A stretch of 64,000 bases of DNA from Arthrobacter sp. NicSoilC5 (GTDB lineage Bacteria; Actinomycetota; Actinomycetes; Actinomycetales; Micrococcaceae): contig NZ_AP024660.1 of the NCBI RefSeq assembly GCF_019977395.1, positions 2,914,001 to 2,978,000 on the forward strand, given 5' to 3'. A program made the translations under genes and the position numbers. The stretch's first letter is position 1, and each line of letters opens with the position of its first letter. Positions 16,644-25,181 of this stretch are shown in pieces. The notes beneath the pieces are model-generated. The model searched no databases, had not been told where the DNA came from, and saw only the letters and a list, made by a program, of their open reading frames with translations.

Positions 16644-18887
16644 ATGAAGCTCAGACGCAGACACTTTTTCAGCCGGACAGGCCAGGCCCTTGCCGTTGCC
16701 ATGGTTCTGGCGGCCTCCATCCTCGGTTTGCCCGGTACGGCCTTAGCGGATCCCGTCTATGGCACGCAGAGCATTGCGTATTCAGGGGTGTCCAATCCGC
16801 CGACGTCGGACAAGCCGCAAAGCAAGCTGTGGTGGAATGACGGATCGTGGTGGGCCGACATGTGGAAGTCCGGCACCGGATGGAGCATCTACCGGCTGGA
16901 CCGGGCCTCCAACAGCTGGGTGGACACCGGGGTGGTCAATGACACCAGGGGAAGCACCTTGGCGGACACCATGTGGGACGGGTCCCACCTCTACATTGCC
17001 TCCCACGTGGTGACCATCACCGGCGATGGAACACCCAAGCCGTCACTTTCCAACTCCCCGGCCAAGCTCTACCGGTACAGCTACGCCGGCGGCAAATACA
17101 CGCTCGACAGCGGATTCCCCACCACCATCACCAACAATTCCAGTGAATCCATGACGATCGATAAGGACACCACCGGCCGGGTCTGGGCGACCTGGACGCA
17201 GGTGGCCGGAAACTCTACGTCGGGATACACCAACACCGTGTACATGAACGCCGCCACCAACAGCGGCGCCTCCTGGGGGACCCCCTTCGTCCTTCCCGTC
17301 AGCAACCCGAACCCCGCTCCGGATGACATCTCCGCGGTGGTGGCCTTCGGCAACGGGCAAGTAGGTGTCATGTGGAGTGACCACAAGGCCGACACCGTCT
17401 GGTGGGCCACGCACAAGGATTCCGATGCTGCCAACTCCTCCTGGAAACTGCAGCCGGCCCTGCGCGGCAACGGCCAGTCCGATGACCACCTGAACCTCAA
17501 GACGCTGCAGGCGGACACCACCGGCAGGGTCTTCGCGGCGGTCAAGACGAGCCTGAATGACATCTCCAGCGACAAGACGCTGCCGCAGCTGATCCTCCTG
17601 GTCTTCAAGCCCGGCACCGGAGCATTCACGCAGTCCACGATTGCCAAGACCGGCGACTGCGTCTCGCGGCCGCAAATCATCCTGGACACCCAGAACAACC
17701 TGGTGCGGGCGTTCCACACGGCACCGCCAACGTCGGTTTCCGGCTGTGCCTACTCCGGCGTCGCGGGAAGCATCTATGAGAAGACCGCGTCCATGGACAA
17801 TCCCGTCTTCGGTTCCGGCCGCGGCACGCCCATCATGCAGGCAGCCTCGTCGTCGAACATCAATGACGTGACCACCAGCAAGCAGAGCGTGAACAACACC
17901 ACCGGACTGGTGGTCATGGCCAGCGACAACGTGGCAAAGCGCTACTGGTTCTCGGACCGGTCGCTCGGCGGCACCCCGCCGCCCGCAGGCCAGGCTCCGG
18001 TAGCGTCATTCACCGCCAACCCGACGTCGGGTGCCGCGCCCCTGAATGTGGCCTTTACTGATACGTCCACCAATGCACCCACCTCGTGGGCATGGACCTT
18101 CGGCGACGGCGGCACGTCCACAGCACAGAACCCCAGCCACTCGTACACGACGGCCGGGACCTACACCGCCAAACTCACGGCGACCAATGCCACGGGATCG
18201 TCGTCGGCGACGGCCACCATCACCGTCGGCTCGGCACCACCGCCGGCAACCGGCGGCATTACCGTGGTGAGTTCCAGCACCTCCAACTCCGGGACTGCCG
18301 TGACCACTGCGTCATTGACGGTTCCTGCCGGTACCGCGGCGGGTGACGTCCTGGTCGCCTCCATCACCACGGACCTCAACCCGAACCTGACCGCCCCTGC
18401 CGGCTGGACGGCAATGGTCAATGCAAAATCCATCAACAGCACCTCGACCTCCGGTGCACGGGCGTTCGCGTACTACAAGGTGGTGGGTGCCTCGGATCCG
18501 GGAACGTACAGCTGGACGCTCAGTTCGGCGGCCAAGTGGGGTGGCGGCATCACCGCCTACCGCGGCGTCAACAACACCACGCCCCTGGACAGCCCGGTGG
18601 TGACCGCCGCTGACACCAGCTACTCGGCCACCAGCATCACGGTGGGCAGCATCACCACGGCCAGCAACGGCGCGATGCTGATTGGCGGGGTGGCCTGCGA
18701 CTGCAGCGCACCCGTGGTCACCGCCCCGTCGGGCTGGACCGAACGCTGGGAGGCAGCGGCTGGGCAGATCGCCGAGCAGGCGGACAAACCGCAGGCAACG
18801 GCGGGGGCCAGCGGAACGGCCACGTGGACCCTGAGTGCCGCACGGGCTGTTGCCGCCTGGCGGACCGCCCTCAAGCCGGCGGCCTAG
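16644..18887 (+). CDS. Secreted beta-propeller-like protein with PKD domain
   Basis: A 747-residue exported protein. ATG 16644 has AGGAG seven bases upstream. A Sec signal peptide (residues 1-35) has a basic start, a hydrophobic core and cleavage after ALA. Residues about 40-440 contain repeated Trp-rich and Asp-box-like strands (WWNDGSWWADMW, MTIDKDTTGRVWATW, VGVMWSDHKADTVWWAT), suggesting a sialidase-type propeller. Residues about 450-529 are a PKD domain (SWAWTFGDGGTSTA). The rest is a Thr/Ser-rich beta domain found in actinobacterial surface proteins. It is probably a glycan-binding or matrix protein, since no catalytic site is obvious. It is transcribed away from the GT operon and followed by a hairpin terminator. 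Confidence 0.78.
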   Translation: MKLRRRHFFSRTGQALAVAMVLAASILGLPGTALADPVYGTQSIAYSGVSNPPTSDKPQSKLWWNDGSWWADMWKSGTGWSIYRLDRASNSWVDTGVVNDTRGSTLADTMWDGSHLYIASHVVTITGDGTPKPSLSNSPAKLYRYSYAGGKYTLDSGFPTTITNNSSESMTIDKDTTGRVWATWTQVAGNSTSGYTNTVYMNAATNSGASWGTPFVLPVSNPNPAPDDISAVVAFGNGQVGVMWSDHKADTVWWATHKDSDAANSSWKLQPALRGNGQSDDHLNLKTLQADTTGRVFAAVKTSLNDISSDKTLPQLILLVFKPGTGAFTQSTIAKTGDCVSRPQIILDTQNNLVRAFHTAPPTSVSGCAYSGVAGSIYEKTASMDNPVFGSGRGTPIMQAASSSNINDVTTSKQSVNNTTGLVVMASDNVAKRYWFSDRSLGGTPPPAGQAPVASFTANPTSGAAPLNVAFTDTSTNAPTSWAWTFGDGGTSTAQNPSHSYTTAGTYTAKLTATNATGSSSATATITVGSAPPPATGGITVVSSSTSNSGTAVTTASLTVPAGTAAGDVLVASITTDLNPNLTAPAGWTAMVNAKSINSTSTSGARAFAYYKVVGASDPGTYSWTLSSAAKWGGGITAYRGVNNTTPLDSPVVTAADTSYSATSITVGSITTASNGAMLIGGVACDCSAPVVTAPSGWTERWEAAAGQIAEQADKPQATAGASGTATWTLSAARAVAAWRTALKPAA

Positions 18888-18897
18888 TGGAACCCAT

Positions 18898-18933
18898 AAC
18901 TGAATAGACAACTGAATGAATAACTGAACAAGG
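18898..18933 (+). repeat. Three direct repeats with 12-bp period
   Basis: AACTGAA occurs at 18898, 18910 and 18922, each exactly 12 bp apart. The array begins 11 bases after the stop of the secreted propeller protein and just before the terminator hairpin. Function unknown. Confidence 0.7.
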
Positions 18934-18936
18934 AGC

Positions 18937-18969
18937 GGCTCCGGCCCGCCGGCATGGCGGACCGGGGCC
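18937..18969 (+). terminator. Likely terminator of the secreted propeller gene
   Basis: GGCTCCGG, C, CCGCC pairs across a five-base loop with GGCGG, A, CCGGGGCC, giving a 13-pair stem with one mismatch and one wobble. The downstream run TATCCCCTTCT is only moderately T-rich, so efficiency is uncertain. Confidence 0.6.
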
Positions 18970-19580
18970 TATCCCCTTCTAAACACGGGAATTCGAAGTT
19001 ATTTGCAATACCGCCGTTTGTGCCGCGACTTTAGTGGTCATCCGTGTCCGGCTAAAAATGAAAGTCTTCGCAAAGTCTTCCTGCGACCATTTCAAAAAAT
19101 TGCCGTTCAGCATCCGCTTTGTGGGAGGAATTCCGCGCGTCAATCTTGAATTAAAGCTACAGGCGGGCCACAAAACCGAGCCCCTGAACGGGCTCCAACC
19201 GGCTTCCATGTTCCCCGCACCGGGAAAGGGCAGTACGGAACAATGCGGCAGCGGCTGCCGTGCGGGGCCGCCCAGTTGGCAAACTCCGACCTGCGTCCGG
19301 GCATTGAACCTATCCAGGGCGTACGCGAGAGAGCATAGCCCTCCTGTTCCGGCTTGGCGAGGGACTTTCGTCCCGGGTCATGGTCCTGAATAACTGGACT
19401 GCAATCTTGAGCAAGTCGGAGATGAAATCTTGATGGAATTCAGCAGGTAACAAGCTGGTGCCAATGTTCGTTTCGGCACTATATTCGCATTGTCGGCTCA
19501 ACCCGCGCTGGGGAGCGTGGGTCGGCATCGAATTGGTCAGTTCAAGAATGCGGTCTCCTTCTTCGACGAATGGGGACACC
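18970..19580. other. Long intergenic region upstream of the LAL regulator
   Basis: About 610 bp without a convincing gene; the short open frames lack ribosome-binding sites and codon bias. It is visibly AT-richer around 18980-19160. A perfect 14-bp palindrome GGGACTTTCGTCCC lies at 19361-19374. The regulator promoter is presumably between there and 19580; a TATATT at about 19480 is a weak -10 candidate. Confidence 0.5.
19361..19374. promoter_or_regulatory. DosR/DevR-box-like palindrome
   Basis: GGGACTTTCGTCCC is a palindrome with GGGAC/GTCCC arms, matching the core of the mycobacterial DosR (DevR) dormancy-regulator box. It lies about 200 bp upstream of the LAL regulator gene. Only a single copy was seen, so the match may be fortuitous. 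Confidence 0.4.
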
Positions 19581-22268
19581 ATGGCGCTTATCGGGCGGAG
19601 CAAAGAACTGGACCGCGTGCTTTCCGTGGTCCGGGGGCCCAAGGAAAGCACTCTGGCAGTCATCGGCCGGAAGGGCACGGGCAAGTCCGCACTCTTGTCC
19701 GAGATTCCCACCCTGGCGGATTACCGTACCGTGTTCCTGACCGCCAGCGCCGCTGAATCCGATTGGCCTTTGTCCGGGTTGACTGCCCTCCTGAACGGCA
19801 TGGACGATCCCGTCCTGAACCGGATCGCAGATGAACTCCTCCGGGACACGGCCGGTGCCTTGAGCGTCCCCGCCGTGTCCAGCATGCTGCTCGAGGGCCT
19901 GCACCAGCGCTCGTCATCACGGACCATCATCGTGATTGATGACGCAGACCAACTGGATCCCGGCAGCCAGGCAGTCCTTGGGTTCCTCGCGCGGCGCCTG
20001 GCCGGCACGGACATCGTCCTGTTCGTCAGTTTGCGGGAGGATCTCCCGGAGGGCCCCTTCAGCGGCCTTCCCAGTCTGCTGCTCGCTCCGCTGAGCTACA
20101 GCGACACGGTGCGGATGCTGGAAAGCGTGCCCACGAAACGGACCACGACGGCGGCCGCCCACGCGGTTGCCGCAGCCACGTGCGGCAACCCGCTTGCCGC
20201 CGTCGAACTCTATGACCGGCTCATTGAACGTCATGCTGAGGGCAAGTACGCGCTGCCCGTCCCGCTGCCCTCCAGCGGCAGCTTTGACGCAGAGTACGCG
20301 GCGCTGGTGGGCTCGCTGACACCTGGCGCGCGGAACGTCCTGGACCTGCTTGCGCTGTCCTGCCGCAGCGACATCTCCACTATCGAGAAGATCGACCGCG
20401 ACGTATGGACAAGTGTGGATGAACTGCTGACCGCGGGACTGGTGAAACGGACCGGACCGCACCTGGGCATCGGCGACCAATTGCTCCGCGGTTACGTATT
20501 CACGGCCATGACCCCCGCGGTCCGCACCGCCAACCACCGCGCCCTTGCAGAAGCAGCCGCCGACACGGACCCCTATGCCCGGCGCTGGCACCTCAGCTTT
20601 ACGGCACTGGAGCGCCAGACGCCTTTCCAGCTGCTCCGCCATGCCGTGGACCTGATCCGGGGCGGGGAGGTTTCCTTTGCCGTGGAGTACATCGAGCGCG
20701 CCCTCACCGTCAATCCGTGGGAAGCGGAGACGGCGGCCCGGCTCACGAGCGTGGCCGAACTGCTGTTCAACCGCGGTGAATTCGTGTATGCGCGGCGCTA
20801 CCTGGAATGGGCGCAGCGGGTAACGCGCAATCCCGCCCTGATCCTGCGGCTGACCGGCTTGTCATTCGAGATCCAGTTTGCCCAGGGAGCCTCCGTCCGC
20901 TCGAGCATGGTGTTGCGTCTCGTCAAGGAATTCGGACAGCACGATCCGGCCTATGCCGCCAGCCTGCTGGCCATCGGGGCCCTCTACTATGCCGAGCGGT
21001 GGGAGCTGAAGGACGCCGCCGAGCTTCTCCACTTCGCCGGCGGATTCCAGGGGTCGGCGTCCGCCCAGTGCCTGGCCCTGGCCGACCGGGCCAAGGTCCT
21101 GATCGAATCCGTCAGCGGTGACACGGCAAACCTTGGGCGAAAGTACGATCAAACCGGTGCCACCCGCACAGCCGGCATCCTTGTGCAGGGGCGCGCACTG
21201 ACGTACGCGGAGCACTACGAAAGTGCCCATGAGGCGTTTGCCATGCTCCGCAGCTCCGCCGAGCCAGCCCACATCAACTGGCGGGAAACCGCAGCCCTCA
21301 TGGCGGTGGACAACGAAATCCGGGCGGGGAATGTGCGCGCTGCCGTCAAGCTGATCGATGACCTTGAGCTTTCCGAGCCTGAAATCAAATACCACCGCGG
21401 GATGCGGTACTACTTCCGGGTGTGGCGCGCCTACGCCCTGGGCGATGCTGCACGGGCCCAGGTCTGCGCGGTCGAAGCCCAGCGCTACGCAGGGGCCGAA
21501 AGCCACCCGGCCATCATGGCCCAACTTGCTGCCTGCCAGGGCCACTTCGCCCTCCTGCGCGGGGACCTGGCAGAGTCTGTTGCCCAGTTGTCCCGGGCCG
21601 CCGAGATCGGCATGAAGTTTGGCAGCCCCACCCTGCTGCGCTGTGAGGCCGACCTGGTGGAGGTATTGATCCGCCTGAACCGGCACCGTGAAGCCACCCA
21701 GGCACTCCTGCGCCTTGAAAGCCGCTCCGTGGGTCTGCGCTCCCCCTGGCTGATGATGGTGGTGGCCCGCAGCCGCGCGATGCTGGCGGACGGCGAGCGG
21801 TCACTGCAGCTCTTCTGCCAGGCACTGGAGGGCAGGAACGGTCACACGCTTGAGCGGGCCAGGACGCTGATGTGCTACGCGGAGCGGCTGCATGCCTTTG
21901 GCCGGCTGCGGGAGGCGCGTGATGCGCTCCTGCGGGCGAAGGTGATGTTCGATGAGGCCGGCGCAGACGCATGGACCCAGCATGTGGATGCCCTCCTTCT
22001 GGACGAACGCGTGGAGCCCGTCCACCCGCAGGGCAATCCGGCCATGCTGATGCTCGCAGACCATGAGCGGGTCCTCGCGAAAATGGTGGCCCGGGGCATG
22101 CGCAACAAGGAGATCGCCGGGACGTTGTATGTGTCCGTGCGTACGGTCGAAGTGCGCCTCACGGCGATCTACCGCAAGCTCGGTGTCGAGTCCCGGGCAC
22201 AGCTGACGGCACTCGCCACGGATAAGGGCTCGGCGGCCACGGAGCCGTACGTCCTGCCTGTTTTATAG
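19581..22268 (+). CDS. LAL-type LuxR family transcriptional regulator
   Basis: An 895-residue regulator of the LAL class (large ATP-binding LuxR). The N-terminal AAA/NACHT-like ATPase has Walker A GRKGTGKS (29-36) and Walker B IIVIDDAD (116-123). A long helical TPR-like middle follows. The C-terminal LuxR helix-turn-helix (about residues 825-885) contains RGMRNKEIAGTLYVSVRTVE and LGVESRAQL. LAL proteins respond to ligands or metabolites and activate nearby clusters. It sits between the secreted propeller gene and the initiating sugar transferase, so it is the best candidate for controlling the polysaccharide locus. The start is uncertain: the frame is open to 19458 with other ATGs, and the site upstream of 19581 is weak. 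Confidence 0.88.
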   Translation: MALIGRSKELDRVLSVVRGPKESTLAVIGRKGTGKSALLSEIPTLADYRTVFLTASAAESDWPLSGLTALLNGMDDPVLNRIADELLRDTAGALSVPAVSSMLLEGLHQRSSSRTIIVIDDADQLDPGSQAVLGFLARRLAGTDIVLFVSLREDLPEGPFSGLPSLLLAPLSYSDTVRMLESVPTKRTTTAAAHAVAAATCGNPLAAVELYDRLIERHAEGKYALPVPLPSSGSFDAEYAALVGSLTPGARNVLDLLALSCRSDISTIEKIDRDVWTSVDELLTAGLVKRTGPHLGIGDQLLRGYVFTAMTPAVRTANHRALAEAAADTDPYARRWHLSFTALERQTPFQLLRHAVDLIRGGEVSFAVEYIERALTVNPWEAETAARLTSVAELLFNRGEFVYARRYLEWAQRVTRNPALILRLTGLSFEIQFAQGASVRSSMVLRLVKEFGQHDPAYAASLLAIGALYYAERWELKDAAELLHFAGGFQGSASAQCLALADRAKVLIESVSGDTANLGRKYDQTGATRTAGILVQGRALTYAEHYESAHEAFAMLRSSAEPAHINWRETAALMAVDNEIRAGNVRAAVKLIDDLELSEPEIKYHRGMRYYFRVWRAYALGDAARAQVCAVEAQRYAGAESHPAIMAQLAACQGHFALLRGDLAESVAQLSRAAEIGMKFGSPTLLRCEADLVEVLIRLNRHREATQALLRLESRSVGLRSPWLMMVVARSRAMLADGERSLQLFCQALEGRNGHTLERARTLMCYAERLHAFGRLREARDALLRAKVMFDEAGADAWTQHVDALLLDERVEPVHPQGNPAMLMLADHERVLAKMVARGMRNKEIAGTLYVSVRTVEVRLTAIYRKLGVESRAQLTALATDKGSAATEPYVLPVL

Positions 22269-22282
22269 GAAAACCCCGGATT

Positions 22283-22295
22283 TGCGGTAACCGCA
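22283..22295. promoter_or_regulatory. Perfect 13-bp palindrome before the sugar transferase
   Basis: TGCGGTAACCGCA is a perfect odd-length palindrome lying 14 bases after the LAL stop and 122 bases before the sugar-transferase start. Flanking GGA/TCC extends the symmetry. One central base is too small for an RNA hairpin loop, so it is more likely a protein-binding site. Confidence 0.45.
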
Positions 22296-22417
22296 GTTTC
22301 CACAGCCTTCCCCTGCAGGAGCCACAAAGGCCTTGCCCATCCCCTCAATACCCGGCCGTCTGCGGCTAACTTTGCTTCACGGCCAGAGGACAGGCGGCTA
22401 CGCCGGAAAGGGTGACC

Positions 22418-24010
22418 ATGGCAGAAATACCAGTAGCCAGGACCCGGCGCGCAGCGTTCGACTGGCCTGTTTCCCCCGCTGCTGCACAGCGGGCGGGAAC
22501 AGGGCAGCAGGCGGCAGGGGAAAGCGCAGGAACCCGCTTTCCCCTGCCGTCGGCGGCCCGAACCTCCTTGGCAGTGAAAGTCCGGACCAGGAAGGCAACC
22601 GCGGCCTGGATTTCCACGCATATCAATCTTCTGAGGTGCACGGACGCCGCGGTGGTGATGGCTGCCGCCTACGCCGGCTTCCTCCTATCGGAAGCAGGAT
22701 TTTCGCCGGAGGGACCCAGGGACGGCGGAGCAGCTGCCGCGGCCGCGGCATTGACCGTTGCCTGGTTGGGCGCACTTGAGCTCTACCACAGCAGGGACCT
22801 TAAGGTGCTGGGCATCGGGGCCGATGAGTACAAGCGGGTGGCCTCGGCGACGCTGCACATCTTCGGCCTCATGGCCCTGGCCGCGGTGGTGTTCTCCATC
22901 CACGGCGCCAGCGCGTTCGTGACGGTGTCCCTCCCGCTGGGCGTGGCGGCCCTGACGGTGAACCGCCACCTGTTCCGCCGCCGGCTCACCGCCGAGAAGG
23001 CAAAAGGCCGCCACCTCTCGCGCGCCGTAGTGGTGGGCGAACCGGAAGATGTCCGCTACGTGGTTCAGCAGGTCCGCAAGTCGGGAGCTGTATACGAGAT
23101 CCTGGGCGCATGCCTTCCCGGGGCACGGCGGGGAGCCGGCCTGCGGGTGGAAGACGAAACAGTGCCCGTGCTCTCCTCCACGGACGCCATTGCCAGGACA
23201 GTCCGCCTGGTCCAGGCGGACTCTGTGATCATCGCCGGTCCCCTCCCGGGCGGCAACAAGTTCATCCGCGAACTGGGCTGGAGACTCGAGGAATCGTCCA
23301 CCGAGCTGATTCTCGCGGCAACCCTGACCAACGTGGCCGGGCCCCGCGTCCACTGGCGCCCCGTAGACGGCCTGCCATTGATGCACGTGGACATCCCGCA
23401 ATACACCGGAGCGAAGCACGCCTTGAAGCGGGTCATGGATGTCACGGCTGCGCTTGCTGCCCTCCTGGTGCTCTCACCCGTGCTCCTGCTGATCGCCTTG
23501 ATCGTCCGGCTGGACAGCCCTGGTCCCGTGCTCTTCCGCCAGGACCGGATCGGCAAGGACGGCCAGGTCTTCGGAATGTTCAAGTTCCGCTCCATGGTGG
23601 TCGACGCCGAGGCGAGGCTGGCGGCCCTGAACCAGCAGAACCAGGGCGCCGGGGTGCTTTTCAAGATGAAAGACGACCCCAGGGTCACGCGCTGCGGACG
23701 CTGGATGCGGAAGTACTCACTGGACGAACTCCCGCAGCTCTGGAATGTGGTGCTGGGCGACATGAGCATGGTGGGGCCCCGGCCGCCGCTGGACCGTGAG
23801 GTCAGCGGCTATGAACGCCACACCCGCCGCCGGCTCCTGATCAAGCCGGGCATCACCGGACTGTGGCAGATCAACGGCCGCTCGGACCTCCCCTGGGAGG
23901 AAGCGGTCCGGCTGGACCTCTACTACGTCGAAAACTGGTCCCTCGCGGGCGACCTGCTGATTCTTTGGCGGACGTTCCGGGCTGTAGTCCGGCCATCGGG
24001 CGCTTACTAG
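22418..24010 (+). CDS. Undecaprenyl-phosphate sugar phosphotransferase (initiating PGT)
   Basis: A 530-residue protein. The N-terminal half has four or five hydrophobic segments (VVMAAAYAGFLLSEAG, LHIFGLMALAAVVFSI) and a CoA-binding-like linker. The C-terminal third is the bacterial sugar-transferase domain: KRVMDVTAALAALLVLSP, a GMFKFRSMVVDAE block, SLDELPQLWNVVLGDMSMVG and KPGITGLWQINGR. These polyisoprenyl-phosphate hexose-1-phosphate transferases (WbaP/CpsE type) load the first sugar of the repeat unit. I chose ATG 22418 because GGAAAGG precedes it; a GTG two codons earlier is possible. It starts the plus-strand biosynthetic run. Confidence 0.93.
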   Translation: MAEIPVARTRRAAFDWPVSPAAAQRAGTGQQAAGESAGTRFPLPSAARTSLAVKVRTRKATAAWISTHINLLRCTDAAVVMAAAYAGFLLSEAGFSPEGPRDGGAAAAAAALTVAWLGALELYHSRDLKVLGIGADEYKRVASATLHIFGLMALAAVVFSIHGASAFVTVSLPLGVAALTVNRHLFRRRLTAEKAKGRHLSRAVVVGEPEDVRYVVQQVRKSGAVYEILGACLPGARRGAGLRVEDETVPVLSSTDAIARTVRLVQADSVIIAGPLPGGNKFIRELGWRLEESSTELILAATLTNVAGPRVHWRPVDGLPLMHVDIPQYTGAKHALKRVMDVTAALAALLVLSPVLLLIALIVRLDSPGPVLFRQDRIGKDGQVFGMFKFRSMVVDAEARLAALNQQNQGAGVLFKMKDDPRVTRCGRWMRKYSLDELPQLWNVVLGDMSMVGPRPPLDREVSGYERHTRRRLLIKPGITGLWQINGRSDLPWEEAVRLDLYYVENWSLAGDLLILWRTFRAVVRPSGAY

Positions 24011-24038
24011 CAAATCCACAAAATGGGAAGAAAGTGAC

Positions 24039-25181
24039 ATGAGAGCCTTCACCAATCCATTCCACGCCACCCAACCGCAACCTGCGCCCAAACTCCGCAT
24101 CGCCGTCGTGGGCGCCGGCTACTGGGGACCAAACCTGGCGCGCAACCTCCAGGCCAGCCCGGACTGGGACCTGGTGGCCATCTGCGACCTGGACGTCGAG
24201 CGGGCGCGGAAACTTGCCGCCACGCTCGGGGACATCCCCTGCGTGGAGTCACTGGATGAGCTGCTGGACACCTTTGAGGTGGACGCGGTAGCCATCGCGA
24301 CGCCGGCGCGCACCCACCACGGAACGGTCATGACGGCGCTCCGGGCCGGGAAGCATGTCCTGGTGGAAAAGCCGCTGGCAGACAGCAGGGAACACGGGCT
24401 GGAGATGGTGGCCGAAGCACATGCCAACGGGCTGGTCCTGATGGCGGACCACACCTACTGCTACACCCCGGCCGTCCTCAAGATGCAGGAACTGGTCCAG
24501 TCCGGGTCCCTTGGAGAGATCCTGTTCGTGGATTCCACCCGGATCAATCTGGGGCTCGTGCAGCCCGACGTGGATGTCTTTTGGGACCTCGCGCCGCACG
24601 ACCTCTCCATCCTCGATTTTGTCCTCCCCGGCGGACTCAACCCCGCCACCGTGTCCGCCTTCGGCGCGGACCCGCTGGGAACCGGGCGGGACTGCGTGGG
24701 GCACCTGAATTTCCGGCTTCCCAACGATGCCACCGCCCACGTGCACGTGAACTGGCTGAGCCCCACCAAGATCCGCCAGATGGTGATCGGTGGTTCCCTG
24801 CGGACCCTGGTGTGGGATGACCTGAACCCCCAGCAGCGGCTTAGCGTCTATGACCGGGGCGTCAGCCTGGACCGGCAACCCAAATCGGCCGGGGAAAGAG
24901 CCTCCACCGCCGTTTCCTACCGCCTCGGCGACACCTGGTCCCCCGCGCTGCCCGAGCGCGAGGCCCTCGGCCAGGTGGTGGCTGAACTCGCGTCCTGCAT
25001 CCGCAACGGCCGTGACGCCAGGACAGGCGGCGCATCCGGTCTCCGCGTGCTGTCCGTCCTGGAAGCGGTGACCCGCAGCCTGACCCAGGACGGGCGCCCC
25101 ACTCCCGTGGCCGGTTCTGCCTTGGCCGCGACAGGCGCCGCGTTGGGTGGCTCCGGGGCCGAGTTGGAGGAAGCACTGTGA
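24039..25181 (+). CDS. Gfo/Idh/MocA family NAD(P)-dependent oxidoreductase
   Basis: A 380-residue protein. The Rossmann motif is AVVGAGYWGPN (residues 23-32) and the family signature is LVEKPLA (108-114, Lys111). The rest is the alpha/beta substrate domain. In polysaccharide loci such enzymes oxidise a nucleotide sugar, often at C3, to make a ketosugar for an aminotransferase (WlbA/WbpB type). Two DegT aminotransferases and an acetyltransferase follow, which fits that role. GGGAAGAAAG precedes the ATG. The last codons overlap the next gene by four bases. Confidence 0.9.
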   Translation: MRAFTNPFHATQPQPAPKLRIAVVGAGYWGPNLARNLQASPDWDLVAICDLDVERARKLAATLGDIPCVESLDELLDTFEVDAVAIATPARTHHGTVMTALRAGKHVLVEKPLADSREHGLEMVAEAHANGLVLMADHTYCYTPAVLKMQELVQSGSLGEILFVDSTRINLGLVQPDVDVFWDLAPHDLSILDFVLPGGLNPATVSAFGADPLGTGRDCVGHLNFRLPNDATAHVHVNWLSPTKIRQMVIGGSLRTLVWDDLNPQQRLSVYDRGVSLDRQPKSAGERASTAVSYRLGDTWSPALPEREALGQVVAELASCIRNGRDARTGGASGLRVLSVLEAVTRSLTQDGRPTPVAGSALAATGAALGGSGAELEEAL

